From contig CP087965.1 of NCBI GenBank assembly GCA_024703855.1, positions 4,456,001-4,520,000 on the forward strand: a stretch of 64,000 bases of DNA, in the 5' to 3' direction. The position numbers and the translations under genes were made by a program. This document shows positions 44,070 to 52,771 of the stretch, piece after piece. This DNA comes from Polaromonas sp. P2-4 (lineage in GTDB: Bacteria; Pseudomonadota; Gammaproteobacteria; Burkholderiales; Burkholderiaceae_C). Each line of letters begins with the position of its first letter. Positions within the stretch are counted from its first letter, which is position 1. The notes under the pieces are model-generated. The model ran no database searches, was not told the origin of the DNA, and was given only the letters and a program-made list of their open reading frames with translations.

Positions 44070-45638
44070 ATGAAACCGATTTGGATCGTTGACGATGACC
44101 AGTCCATCCGGTTTGTTCTGGAAAAGGCCTTGCTGCGCGAGGACTTGCCTACGCGCAGTTTCACCAACCCGCGTGAGGTGCTGGCCGCACTGGAAAACGC
44201 CACCGAAGAAGACGGGCCGCAAGTTCTGGTGAGCGACATCCGCATGCCCGGCGGCTCGGGCCTGGATTTGCTGGAAAAGGTCAAGGCCAAACTGCCGGGC
44301 TTGCCGGTCATCATCATGACGGCGTTTTCCGATCTGGACAGCGCGGTTTCCGCCTTTCAGGGCGGCGCGTTCGAATACCTGCCCAAGCCCTTTGACCTGC
44401 TCAAGGCGGTGGAGCTCATACGCCGTGCGGTTGAAGAAAGCCAGCGCGAGGAAGTGGCTGAAGAGCGCATGGCCGCCGCCCCGGAAATGCTGGGCCAGGC
44501 ACCCGCCATGCAGGACGTGTTTCGTGCCATTGGCCGTTTGAGCCAGAGCAATGTCACGGTCATGATTACCGGCGAGTCAGGCTCGGGCAAAGAGCTGGTG
44601 GCGCGGGCGCTGCACAAACACTCGCCACGCACCAACGGGCCGTTCGTCGCGATCAACACGGCGGCCATTCCGAAAGACCTGCTGGAGAGCGAGTTGTTCG
44701 GTCATGAGCGCGGTGCCTTCACCGGCGCGCAGACCATGCGGCGTGGCCGTTTTCGAGCAAGCCGATGGCGGCACGCTGTTTCTGGATGAAATTGGCGACA
44801 TGCCTTTTGACCTGCAAACGCGGCTGCTGCGCGTGTTGTCCGACGGGCATTTTTACCGCGTGGGGGCCACAACGCCGTCAAGGCCAATGTGCGCGTGATT
44901 GCCGCCACCCACCAGGACCTGGAGCAGCGCGTCAAGGAGGGCGGTTTTCGGGAAGACCTGTTTCACCGCCTCAACGTGATTCGCCTGCGCTTGCCGGCCC
45001 TGCGCGAGCGGCGCGAAGATGTGTTCATGCTGACGCGGCATTTTCTGCAGCAAAGTGCCAAGCAGCTCGGGATAGAGCCCAAGCGGATAACTGACGCCGC
45101 CCTGCAGCAGCTGAGCAATTTCAGCTTTCCCGGCAATGTGCGCCAGCTGGAAAACATCTGCCACTGGCTGACCGTGATGGCTCCGGCCCAGGTCATTGAA
45201 GCCAAAGACCTGCCGCCTGAAGTCTTGAGCAGTGCCGCGCCGGTGCTCACCAAGAGCTTGGCAACGGCAGAAAAAACAGAGCAGGCCAGGCAGTTGCAGA
45301 GCGGGGTTTTTGAACAAGCGCCTCTAGCGCCTTTATCGCCTTCCACCGAGTTGCCGGCATCTGCCGCACCGTCGTTGCCGCAGTCCGTGCCGGCACAGGG
45401 TTTGGGACATGAGGGCGAAAACTTGGGGGCCTGGGAAAGCGGGCTTGAAGCCGAAGCCCTGGCCCTGCTGGCCGCAGGCCGCCACGACGTGTGGGACGTG
45501 CTGACCCGCCGCTTTGAGTCCAAACTGATCCAGACCGCGCTGGCCAATACCCGCGGCCGGCGTATCGAGGCGGCTCAAAAGCTGGGCATAGGCCGCAACA
45601 CCATCACACGCAAGATTCAGGAGCTAGGTTTAGAGTAA
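44070..45638 (+). CDS. glnG: Nitrogen regulator NtrC, sigma-54 activator (two frame breaks)
   Basis: ~523 residues. Receiver domain: PIWIVDDDQSIRFVLEKALL, phospho-Asp in VLVSDIRMPGGSGLDLLEKV. AAA+ domain: Walker A ITGESGSGKELVARALH, the GAFTGA loop in HERGAFTGAQ, Walker B GGTLFLDEIGDMP and the R-finger region FREDLFHRLNVIRLRLPAL. C-terminal Fis-type helix-turn-helix: RRIEAAQKLGIGRNTITRKI. Breaks lie near 44740 and 44880. A Pro/Ala/Glu-rich linker precedes the DNA-binding domain. It acts on the glnA sites upstream. Confidence 0.93.
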
Positions 45639-45650
45639 GGGGGGTGTGGC

Positions 45651-45731
45651 CCCCACGCTTTTCACTGCGTGTAATGCTGCCCCCCGAGGGGGCTAATTTT
45701 CCTTGGGGCGGCCCGGCGGAAAATTTTTGGC
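45651..45731 (+). repeat. GC-rich dispersed repeat (GCTGCCCCCCGAGGGGGC), reference copy
   Basis: CCCCCACGCTTTTCACTGCG, GCTGCCCCCCGAGGGGGC and TTTTCCTTGGGGCGGCCCGG with internal inverted repeats, ending in AAAATTTTTGGC. It sits between ntrC and xth, which converge. A near-identical reversed copy is inside the gene at 37634-38674. Confidence 0.85.
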
Positions 45732-45757
45732 TAAACATGGCTGCAGCGCCCGTTGTT

Positions 45758-45787
45758 CGGGCGCAAGCAGCTATTGTTTTTATAGCG
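45758..45787 (+). repeat. Dispersed short repeat, GGGCGCAAGCAGCTATTG...ATAGC, copy 8 (best copy)
   Basis: GGGCGCAAGCAGCTATTG followed by TTTTTATAGC. It ends over the xth stop codon region (45780), so it may serve as part of the xth 3' end. Confidence 0.6.
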
Positions 45788-46562
45788 AAACGAGTTCCAC
45801 GATCACCGGCACATGGTCGCTGGGGCGCTCGTTTTTGCGTGGCAGTTTGTCGATCACACAACTGGCTACCTGGGCTTTTAGCGCATCGCTGACCAGAATG
45901 TAGTCAATGCGCAGGCCGCGGTTGCGGCGGAAGGCAAACTCGCGGTAGTCCCACCACGAATAGCTTTTTTCAGGCTGCTCGAACAGGCGGAAGGCGTCAA
46001 CCAGGCCCAGCCCCAACAGCGCCTGCAGGTGCTGCCGCTCTTCGGTGGTGTGGTGAATGGTTTCGCGCAGGCCTTCCGGGTCATAGGTGTCGCGGTCGTC
46101 GAAAGTGATGTTGAAGTCACCGACCAGCACCAGATTCGGGTGCGCAGCAAGCTCTTCACGCAGCCATTCACGCAAGCCGTTGAGCCATTTCATCTTGTAC
46201 TCAAACTTCTCGCTGCCGGGCGCCTGACCATTGACAAAGTAACCGTTGATGAGGCGCAGCTCGCCTTGGGGCGTGTCCAAGGTCGCGGCGATCACGCGCG
46301 ACTGCTCATCGGCAAAGCCCACAATGTTTTTCACGATGTTGCGGGCCGGCGAGCGGCTCAAAATCGCGACACCGTTGTAGGTCTTTTGGCCAAACACGGC
46401 GCTGTGGTAACCGGCTTCCTCCAGCGCCTTGAGCGGAAACTTCTCATCGCTGAGCTTGAGTTCCTGCAGGCACAGCGCATCGACCGGATTGGCGGCCAGC
46501 CAGTCCAGTACCTGCGGCAACCGCACGGCCAGTGAGTTGATGTTCCAGGTCGCGATTTTCAT
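45780..46562 (-). CDS. xth: Exodeoxyribonuclease III
   Basis: 260-residue AP endonuclease/3' exonuclease, intact. The start is MKIATWNINSLAVRLPQVLD. Metal/active-site motifs: LCLQELKLSDEKFP (Glu), NGYFVNGQAPGSEKFEYK, LVGDFNITFDDRDTYDPE (Asp/Asn), WWDYREFAFRRNRGLRIDYI and RPSDHVPVIVELVSL (catalytic His). A start further upstream at 46598 would run into a dispersed repeat and is not preferred. Confidence 0.94.
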   Translation of the reverse strand: MKIATWNINSLAVRLPQVLDWLAANPVDALCLQELKLSDEKFPLKALEEAGYHSAVFGQKTYNGVAILSRSPARNIVKNIVGFADEQSRVIAATLDTPQGELRLINGYFVNGQAPGSEKFEYKMKWLNGLREWLREELAAHPNLVLVGDFNITFDDRDTYDPEGLRETIHHTTEERQHLQALLGLGLVDAFRLFEQPEKSYSWWDYREFAFRRNRGLRIDYILVSDALKAQVASCVIDKLPRKNERPSDHVPVIVELVSL

Positions 46563-46589
46563 GGTTTTAGTGCTCCAGCCCAAGTAATA

Positions 46590-46621
46590 CGGGCGCAAGT
46601 AGCTATCAAATATGTAGCGCA
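46590..46621 (+). repeat. Dispersed short repeat, GGGCGCAAGTAGCTATCAAA...GTAGC, copy 9
   Basis: GGGCGCAAGTAGCTATCAAA followed by TATGTAGCGC between the DUF4337 gene end and the xth start. It overlaps the last codons (AALHI) of the DUF4337 gene. Confidence 0.55.
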
Positions 46622-47193
46622 GCCAGCGCGCCGACCACCAGACCTACACCGGCCATCGCGAACATCCCGTACTCCAGCCAACGTTTGCGCGTCAGCAGCG
46701 CAATGGCCGCCAGGGCAATGGACACTTGCAGCACGGTGGTGGACTGCGCCCAGCGGTGGTGCTGGTGCAGTTGCTCGTCGGACGACTTGTCCCAAGCGGT
46801 GGCCTCGGCTTCCAGCTTCTCGGCGCCCGCCTTGATCTCGTTTTTCTCTTTTTCGTAACGGTCAATCTTGCTCTGGTAGGTGGCTTTTTTATCCTCAGGC
46901 GCCAGGTCGTGGGCAAATTCGGCCAGCGACTGCTTGGTGCTCTTGGACTGGAAGTAATTCCACTGGTTGGCCGCCTCGGTCTTTTTGATGGCCGCGTTGT
47001 TTTTATAAAGGCCTGCGTTGGCCTGCGTCGCACCGCCCATGTAGGAAAAGAGAGCCCCCACAGTGGCGATGATGGCCGTGATGACAGCGATCTGCGCAAT
47101 CATGCCGCCACTACTATTCTCATGTGCGCCCTGAGCGGCATGCTCCAGCTCATGGTCGTGTGGCCCGTGTACGTGAAATCCGCCTGCTGACAT
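46606..47193 (-). CDS. DUF4337-domain membrane protein
   Basis: 195 residues, intact. The N-terminus is His-rich and polar (GFHVHGPHDHELEHAAQGAH). Membrane segments lie near residues 31-52 (IAQIAVITAIIATVGALFSY), 152-170 and 174-192. A long charged coiled region lies between (NQWNYFQSKSTKQSLAEFAH). This is the DUF4337 pattern; function unknown. It starts 1 base after the folA stop. Confidence 0.85.
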   Translation of the reverse strand: MSAGGFHVHGPHDHELEHAAQGAHENSSGGMIAQIAVITAIIATVGALFSYMGGATQANAGLYKNNAAIKKTEAANQWNYFQSKSTKQSLAEFAHDLAPEDKKATYQSKIDRYEKEKNEIKAGAEKLEAEATAWDKSSDEQLHQHHRWAQSTTVLQVSIALAAIALLTRKRWLEYGMFAMAGVGLVVGALAALHI

Positions 47194-47194
47194 A

Positions 47195-47690
47195 TCAGTT
47201 TTCCTTGAGTTTCTTGTAGGTGATAAAGCTGAATTTCAGCCCGTTTGTTGATACGTGGGCTTCCCTGCGCAATTTCAATCCAGTCGGCACCCAACGTCGG
47301 CGCGAAGGCATCGCCTTCAAAGTCCTGGGCAATTTCGGTGACTTCGATGCGGTGCGCCAGCGGCTCGGCCTGCGCGTAGATTTGCGCGCCGCCCATGACC
47401 CAGACCTCTTCAGACTGCCCGCAAAGTTTCAGTGCCTCGGTCAGGCTGGCGGCGGGCTCCGCGCCATTTTCCTGCCAGCCTTGCTGCCGTGTCACGACAA
47501 TGTTCGTTCGGCCAGGCAAGGGGCGGAACTTGAGCGGCAGCGAATCCCAGGTTTTCCGCCCCATGATGACGGGCCAGCCCTGGGTCAGGCGTTTGAAATG
47601 CGCCATGTCTTCCGGCAAGTGCCAGGGCATGGCGTTGTTGTGGCCGATCACGCCGTTGGCGGCGCGGGCAAAAATCATGTTGATGTTCAT
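47195..47690 (-). CDS. folA: Dihydrofolate reductase (frame break near the end)
   Basis: ~165 residues. MNINMIFARAANGVIGHNNA MPWHLPEDM is the typical active-site start (Trp-His-Leu-Pro-Glu-Asp). IMGRKTWDSLPLKFRPLPGR (NADPH site) and VWVMGGAQIYAQAEPLAHRI follow. A break near 47255 garbles the end; the restored tail is STNGLKFSFITYKKLKEN with stop 47195-47197. Adjacent to thyA, the usual folate/thymidylate pair. Confidence 0.92.
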
Positions 47691-47708
47691 GGACCGCCTT
47701 AAACCCAT

Positions 47709-48554
47709 TTACACCGCCACCGGCGCCTTGATGGCCGGGTGGTGCTGGTAGTCCAGAAACTCGAAGTCTTCAAACTGGTAGTCGAAGATCGAATCAGGCT
47801 TGCGTTTGATATGGAGCGTGGGGTAGGGCAGGGGCGTGCGGCTGAGCTGCAAGGCCACTTGTTCCTGGTGGTTGCTGTAGATATGGCAGTCGCCACCGGT
47901 CCAGATGAAGTCGCCCACGTCCAGGCCGCACTGCTGCGCCACCATGTGGGTGAGCAGGGCGTAGCTGGCAATGTTGAACGGTACACCGAGGAAGATGTCG
48001 GCGCTGCGCTGGTAGAGCTGGCAGCTGAGCTTGCCGGGCTGGCCCGCTACTTCGGAAGGGGCGACGTAAAACTGGAAGAAGGCGTGGCAGGGCATCAGCG
48101 CCATTTTGGAAAGGTCAGCCACGTTCCAGGCGCTCACGATGATGCGGCGCGAATCGGGGTTGGTCTTCAGCGTCTTGATGACTTCGCTGATCTGGTCGAT
48201 ATGCCCGCCGTCGGGCGTGGGCCAGCTGCGCCACTGCACGCCATAGACCGGGCCCAGGTCACCGTCTTCGCGCGCCCATTCGTCCCAGATCGTCACGCCG
48301 CGCTCTTTCAGCCAGTTGTTATCGCTGCTGCCGGTCAGAAACCACAGCAGTTCCTGCACGATCGATTTGAGGTGAACCTTTTTGGTGGTCACCAGCGGAA
48401 AACCTTCGTTCAGGTCAAAACGCATCTGGTAACCAAACACGCTTTTGGTGCCGGTACCGGTGCGGTCGGCCTTGAAGACACCGTGGGTGTCCACGTGGCG
48501 CATGAAGTCTTCGTATTGGGAGCGGATGGGGCGGGTTTCGAGAGGCTTGTTCAT
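47709..48554 (-). CDS. thyA: Thymidylate synthase
   Basis: 281 residues, intact. RTGTGTKSVFGYQMRFDLNE, LLWFLTGSSDNNWLKERGVT, the catalytic Cys in MALMPCHAFFQFYV, LSCQLYQRSADIFLGVPFNI and GDCHIYSNHQEQVALQLSR are all diagnostic. It makes dTMP using methylenetetrahydrofolate and works with DHFR next door. Its start overlaps the stop of a small upstream gene by 4 bases. Confidence 0.96.
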   Translation of the reverse strand: MNKPLETRPIRSQYEDFMRHVDTHGVFKADRTGTGTKSVFGYQMRFDLNEGFPLVTTKKVHLKSIVQELLWFLTGSSDNNWLKERGVTIWDEWAREDGDLGPVYGVQWRSWPTPDGGHIDQISEVIKTLKTNPDSRRIIVSAWNVADLSKMALMPCHAFFQFYVAPSEVAGQPGKLSCQLYQRSADIFLGVPFNIASYALLTHMVAQQCGLDVGDFIWTGGDCHIYSNHQEQVALQLSRTPLPYPTLHIKRKPDSIFDYQFEDFEFLDYQHHPAIKAPVAV

Positions 48555-48736
48555 GGATGGCTAACAGGTTGAGGGCCGGGATCGTCGCGTTCTTGAAGAC
48601 GTTTTTCTACTTCAATCAACAGCAATCGGTCTACCGTCTCCGAAATATTGATGCCGAGTTGATCCGCCAAATCAAGCATTTTTGCATTCAGGTCAAGTGA
48701 GACGACGGTCATGGGTGGGTTATCCGACTGCAGCAT
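48551..48736 (-). CDS. CcdA-like / ribbon-helix-helix small protein
   Basis: 61 residues. RBS TGGAGA precedes ATG 48736 on the minus strand. The sequence SLDLNAKMLDLADQLGINIS ETVDRLLLIEVEKRL resembles CcdA-type antitoxins (a short strand, then a helix with GINxSE). No CcdB-like toxin was found beside it. Its stop overlaps the thyA start (ATGA), so it is probably co-transcribed with thyA. It may be an orphan antitoxin or an unrelated small DNA-binding protein. Confidence 0.55.
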   Translation of the reverse strand: MLQSDNPPMTVVSLDLNAKMLDLADQLGINISETVDRLLLIEVEKRLQERDDPGPQPVSHP

Positions 48737-48937
48737 TTGATTTCTCCAGGCCAAGGAAGGCAAATTTTAAGCGGACAGGGTTCGGCTGCTTATTTCCTGT
48801 GCTGGGCGCTTCATGGGCGGCCTTGCCTTGCTGGCCGCGCTTCGGGTTATTGATGGATTCACTGGAATCGGCCCCCAGTTGTTTGCAATGACTTTTTGAT
48901 TCATGAAGAAATCCGGCTCAAGCCCTTGTCCATCAGC

Positions 48938-48965
48938 CACAAGTAGCTATCAAAAGCATAGCGAG
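48938..48965 (+). repeat. Dispersed short repeat, CAAGTAGCTATCAAA...TAGC, copy 10
   Basis: CACAAGTAGCTATCAAAAGC then ATAGC in the 300-base gap between the CcdA-like gene and the patatin gene. I see no gene in the rest of that gap (48764-49040). Confidence 0.55.
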
Positions 48966-49040
48966 CTGCACCATGCCTCATGCCGCCAGAGCATCCAGCG
49001 GCTTGGCCGCACCTGCTGCCGTCCTGAGCTTCGTCCGCGG

Positions 49041-50249
49041 TCAATCCATCGACTTTTCAATCGGACGGCCCGGGTCCGGCTCGTGCACCACGAGGCCTTG
49101 CATCGGATCGACCGGTTGCAGCCAGGCACGTTTGGCGAACGCCGACCTGACATTTTCGATACCGGCATTCCAGCGCGACTGTATGCTTGCGCTGCTGAAG
49201 TCCATGTCTTTGGAATAGTCCTCATCTGGCAGGCGTGGCACGACCAGATTCACCAAGTGCATGACGGTGCCGCAGCCATAGCGCACCATCTTCTGGATTT
49301 CTGGCCGGGCGCGGGCCGCCGCAGGCAGTTCCTTGCCCAGCTCGCGCACGATGTGCCGCAGCTGATGGATTTGTGCCTGCCGCTGCACATGGCTGTCAAC
49401 CCGGCTCGCATACTGAATGTCTTTTTGCCGAGTCGTCACCTGCGACATCGTGCGCGGCGAATCGCCGTCCGGGTGCCACAACTGCACCGCGAAAACGAGT
49501 GAGTTGCGGCGCGGATGGTCGTCAAACACGGCCTCGACCGGGGTGTTGGAGTAGATGCCACCGTCCCAGTACCACTCATCGCCCACCCGCACGGGCGGAA
49601 ATGCCGGTGGCAAGGCGCCAGACGCAAGTATGTGGGCCAGCTCAAGGGTTTCATCGCGGCTGTCGAAGTACCGCATTGCGCCGGTACGCACGTTAACTGC
49701 GCCCAGGGTCAAGCGTGGTGCCCCAGCGTTGAGTCGTTCGGGTTCCATCAGTGACGCCAGCGTCTCTCGGAGAGCCGTCGTGTGGTAGTAGCCGGTTGCG
49801 TCTTCATCCAGCGGTAACTGCGGATGAATCCAGGCCTGGTGATTGGGGGCGAAAAATCCCGGCAGCCCTTGGCTCATCGTTTGGAAATTCGACCATGCCG
49901 TGGGCTGGCCAGGCAGTGCTGGCCACAGCGAAGCCAATCCCTTGAGTGCCACCGTTTGCCAAAAGGTATGCAGGCGTTCCACGCGTTGCCCGGGCCGATT
50001 GCCGACGATCAATGAGGCGTTGATGGCGCCAATCGAGGTGCCGATCACCCAATCGGGTTCGATGCCGGCCTCGTGCAATCCTTCGTAAACACCGGCCTGG
50101 TAAGCCCCCAGCGCACCCCCGCCTTGCAACACCAGTACAACTTGGCAATCGTCCGGTAGTGCAGCAGTGGCGTTAACGGAATCCCTAGCGCGAGGCAGCG
50201 GGACCGATTGCCTGGGTTTTGATTTAGTCATAGGTGATCTTTCTAGCAC
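49041..50249 (-). CDS. Patatin-like phospholipase
   Basis: 402 residues, intact. VLVLQGGGALGAYQAGVYEG is the oxyanion-hole glycine loop, VIGTSIGAINASLIVGNRPG the GxSxG nucleophile elbow, and DEWYWDGGIYSNTPVEAVFD the DGG catalytic Asp. The C-terminal ~100 residues (DIQYASRVDSHVQRQAQIHQ and on) match the DUF3734 extension of bacterial patatins. Predicted cytosolic or membrane-associated lipid acyl hydrolase; may act on membrane phospholipid. Confidence 0.9.
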   Translation of the reverse strand: MLERSPMTKSKPRQSVPLPRARDSVNATAALPDDCQVVLVLQGGGALGAYQAGVYEGLHEAGIEPDWVIGTSIGAINASLIVGNRPGQRVERLHTFWQTVALKGLASLWPALPGQPTAWSNFQTMSQGLPGFFAPNHQAWIHPQLPLDEDATGYYHTTALRETLASLMEPERLNAGAPRLTLGAVNVRTGAMRYFDSRDETLELAHILASGALPPAFPPVRVGDEWYWDGGIYSNTPVEAVFDDHPRRNSLVFAVQLWHPDGDSPRTMSQVTTRQKDIQYASRVDSHVQRQAQIHQLRHIVRELGKELPAAARARPEIQKMVRYGCGTVMHLVNLVVPRLPDEDYSKDMDFSSASIQSRWNAGIENVRSAFAKRAWLQPVDPMQGLVVHEPDPGRPIEKSMD

Positions 50250-50403
50250 ACAAGGCCGTCATGAAGCACACGGCTGTAGGGGAGCGTAAGGTCGGCGATG
50301 AAGTGCAACCCACCGACAATGCTGCGCATCGGCAAATCGGCCACCGGGGCGTTGCCATGCGGCACCCAATGCCATCGCGCCGGACCGGACCATGCGCCTT
50401 TGA

Positions 50404-50631
50404 CTGGCTGACCTCGGCGCCAAGCACGCGTTTTTGCGTGCGGGACTGGGCTGGGGCATCATGCCGCTGCCCATGGTTGAGGAAGATATCGCGCGCGGGG
50501 CCTTGGTCAAGATTGAGCTGGAGGCGCACCCCTCAGTCGGGGCAGCCTTTTCCATGCATGCGATCTACCGCAAGGACACGCCGCCGGGCCCCTCGGGACG
50601 CTGGTTTGTCAGCCAGTTGAAGCAACGGTGA
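50404..50631 (+). pseudogene. LysR-family regulator, C-terminal fragment
   Basis: 76 codons only: LADLGAKHAFLRAGLGWGIM, PLPMVEEDIARGALVKIELE and IYRKDTPPGPSGRWFVSQLK are the C-terminal part of a LysR effector-binding domain. A stop codon lies immediately upstream in frame, and no helix-turn-helix region is found in the preceding 150 bases. Remnant at the edge of the accessory region. Confidence 0.65.
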
Positions 50632-50952
50632 TCTAAAACTGCTGGCAGGTCCATCGCTAATGGCAGCTTGCCCGTGGACAAGCACGGGCTGAGTTTGAAC
50701 ATCAATCGGCCAGCTCATTCCGTTGTACAAGGACGTACTTCGTGTCCTTGAGCAGCAGGTGGCCCCGCCCGGGCATCATTGAACCAGACGCCGCCGCGCA
50801 CGGAGAAATGACGCCCACCCGTTGTACAACCCGGGCACGACCATGTCGCAGGGGCCGCTTGCAAGGGGCGCGGCTATCATCCAGAATCTGAGTGCATCCG
50901 GCAGGGGTGAGGCTTACAAACCCCAAACGTCACCGCTTCTTCAGGCGGTTTA
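50632..50952. other. Gene-free stretch at the left edge of the cassette region
   Basis: About 320 bases with no supported gene. The motif GTTGTACAA occurs twice (near 50722 and 50821). GC-rich, unlike the cassettes that follow. Confidence 0.4.
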
Positions 50953-51037
50953 GTCCAACAAGGTTTATCTGCCGCAGGAGGGGGCCCGTGCTTTGTTTCT
51001 ACGCTGTCTCGCGGCACATAAACGCTGTTCGTTAGGC
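50953..51037 (+). other. Integron attC recombination site (canonical)
   Basis: R'' GTCCAAC (50953-50959) and R' GTTAGGC (51031-51037) fit RYYYAAC and GTTRRRY. Between them are inverted arms GTTTATCTGCCGC / GCGGCACATAAAC. Length 85 bases. The next gene starts 14 bases after R', as in gene cassettes. No integron integrase was seen in the window. Confidence 0.75.
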
Positions 51038-51051
51038 ATCATGGAGAGAAC

Positions 51052-51447
51052 ATGAATAAATTGATCTCATTGCTAGTGTTGTCCATATTCAGTATGCCTT
51101 CATTCGCAAATGACGGATATAAGTGCCAAGTAGAGTTCGCTTACACCCTGAAAGACTCAGGTGAATTTTTGCAAAGTAACTTTGCGAAATTTGTTGTAGG
51201 CAAAGAATTTGTGGTAGATAAAGGTACAGGCCGGATAACCGGTGTTCTTTCAAATCACAACGCTTCCGGTCAGCCGGTAGTAGTGGATTATGGTTCAAGT
51301 AAAAACGCTTATAAGGCAATTACAATCTATAAGCCAAATGCTCATGTCGATTACCTGTACATCCAGTCTTTTAATGACAACGCAAAAAAGCCGTTCATGT
51401 TCGTCGATGGGTCAGAAACATATTCTGGAAAATGTGTGTTGTATTAA
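51052..51447 (+). CDS. Cassette-encoded secreted protein of unknown function
   Basis: 131 residues, intact. Signal peptide MNKLISLLVLSIFSMPSFA, mature start NDGYKCQVEFAYTLKDSG. Two Cys (near residues 25 and 129: YKCQ and GKCVLY) could form a disulfide across the ends. Markedly AT-rich codon use compared with the rest of the window, so probably acquired. It is bounded by two attC-like sites. I do not recognise the family. Confidence 0.75.
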   Translation: MNKLISLLVLSIFSMPSFANDGYKCQVEFAYTLKDSGEFLQSNFAKFVVGKEFVVDKGTGRITGVLSNHNASGQPVVVDYGSSKNAYKAITIYKPNAHVDYLYIQSFNDNAKKPFMFVDGSETYSGKCVLY

Positions 51448-51452
51448 TTCCT

Positions 51453-51537
51453 GACGAACCCCGTTTATCTGGCGCAGGACGGATTCCGTGCTTTGTTTCT
51501 ACGCTGCCTCGCGGCAAATAAACGCTGTTCGTTTGTG
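51453..51537 (+). other. attC-like site, degenerate second copy
   Basis: Same spacing and arms as the site at 50953 (GTTTATCTGGCGC / GCGGCAAATAAAC and a shared CGTGCTTTGTTTCTACGCTG). The core boxes are altered (GACGAAC and GTTTGTG), so it may recombine poorly. Roughly 85-90% identical to the first site by eye. Confidence 0.6.
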
Positions 51538-51559
51538 GTCACTTTAGGGCGCTGAGCCG

Positions 51560-52219
51560 ATGGACAAAATGGAAGCGGAGCAGAAATTCGAAGAGTATCA
51601 TGAGTATCTTCATCAAGAGGCAACTCGTCTCGCAAGCTATATTGCGTTATATCGGCGGCTGCATGAGCTTCTGAGCGAAAAGACTTGATGAAATGAACAT
51701 CGCACCAGCCTTTTTCAGGTTGTCGTAGATGCGCTATTTTCGGTGATTGTGCTCTGGGTACACAAGATGTTTGATGAAAAATCCGAGAGGGGCTTGGCGA
51801 ATTTCTTAACATTCTGCGAGTGCAACCGCGAGATTTTCGAACTTAAGGAACTGCAACGCCGGAAAAATTATCCAGATGGACATTGGATGTTAAATAATAG
51901 AAAACCCGTCACGATTGAAACCATTAACGAGGACAGGGAGCGAATCAGGGAGCTGGAATCCCTCCCAAGCTTCAAGCTGCGGCGTGATAAGTTTCATGCG
52001 CATTTCGACAAGAAGTATTTTTTCGATCGCAAGAAATTGGCACAAGAGGCACCACTGAAGTGGTCGGATTTAACCCAGATTGTAGAAGCCCTGAAGGATA
52101 TCATCAACGGATATTCAGCAGATTATGACGGGACTCTCTATGTCTTAGAACCGATCAATGTGACTGATGTTAACTACCTTCTGGATCGCTTGCACAGCCA
52201 TAAGAAACGTGACCGCTAA
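51560..52219 (+). CDS. HEPN-domain AbiU2-like protein (two frame breaks)
   Basis: ~220 residues joined from MDKMEAEQKFEEYHEYLHQE and SYIALYRRLHELLSEK, through MNIAPAFFQVVVDALFSVIV, to LWVHKMFDEKSERGLANFLT and FKLRRDKFHAHFDKKYF. The RDKFHAH segment is the HEPN Rx4-6H ribonuclease-like motif, and the layout (APxFF, then LFD, then RDKxxAHxD) matches the AbiU2-type HEPN domain known from abortive infection and toxin systems. Breaks near 51685 and 51715 may be errors. AT-rich. It follows the second attC-like site and is 16 bases upstream of a membrane-protein gene. Confidence 0.65.
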
Positions 52220-52235
52220 CTAGACGAATGCAGCT

Positions 52236-52767
52236 ATGAGCATAACTGTCGACTCGCTGTTGTCTGGTCTTATCGGTGCCCTTGTCGGGAGCGGTCTGGC
52301 CGTTGTTTACCAGCACGTAAGTCTGATAATGCAGCGACGATCTGAAGTAATTTTTCTTGCCGTAGACTACCTCGATGAACTGAATTATTTGTCTCGCCAT
52401 ATTCAGCAATACAAGGAAAATAAATACAAAGAAAATCGTGAGGCTTTCTCCCAGGAAAGGTATGTAGAACTCTGCGACAAAACCGATTACCTGCTTACCT
52501 CGTCTCGGGTACATGCGCGTAGCGTTGACTTACGGTGAAAACAGCAAGGAACTCGATAGCTTCAACAAGTTGAGAACTAAGCTCACGGATGCAGCCCTCT
52601 TGCTCTTCCGGGCTAAGACAGAAACATGGGACGACACCAGTAAAAAAGTGATTGAGCTCTTTGAAAAGGAAATTGACCCCCTTCGCCAAAATACAGAATT
52701 AGAGCTTATTCGAAGCGCGAAGCTAAAAGCCGTTCTATGCAGTATGGCGAGCTTTGGAAAGTGTTAA
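52236..52767 (+). CDS. Membrane-anchored helical protein of unknown function (one frame break)
   Basis: ~177 residues. A single N-terminal membrane segment (SLLSGLIGALVGSGLAVVYQ) is followed by charged helices: FLAVDYLDELNYLSRHIQQY, then after a break near 52510 YGENSKELDSFNKLRTKLTD and TSKKVIELFEKEIDPL. It lies 16 bases after the HEPN gene with no attC between, so the two look like one cassette or operon. No known family recognised; an effector or membrane tether for the HEPN protein is possible. Confidence 0.6.
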
Positions 52768-52771
52768 GTTC

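Noticed and set aside
44600..44900. Reading ntrC as a truncated activator lacking the AAA+ core
   Set aside because: Both halves of the AAA+ domain are present in neighbouring frames, which indicates sequence errors.
50632..50952. A short minus-strand frame (50702-50926) as a gene
   Set aside because: No start context, no motif and poor protein-like composition.
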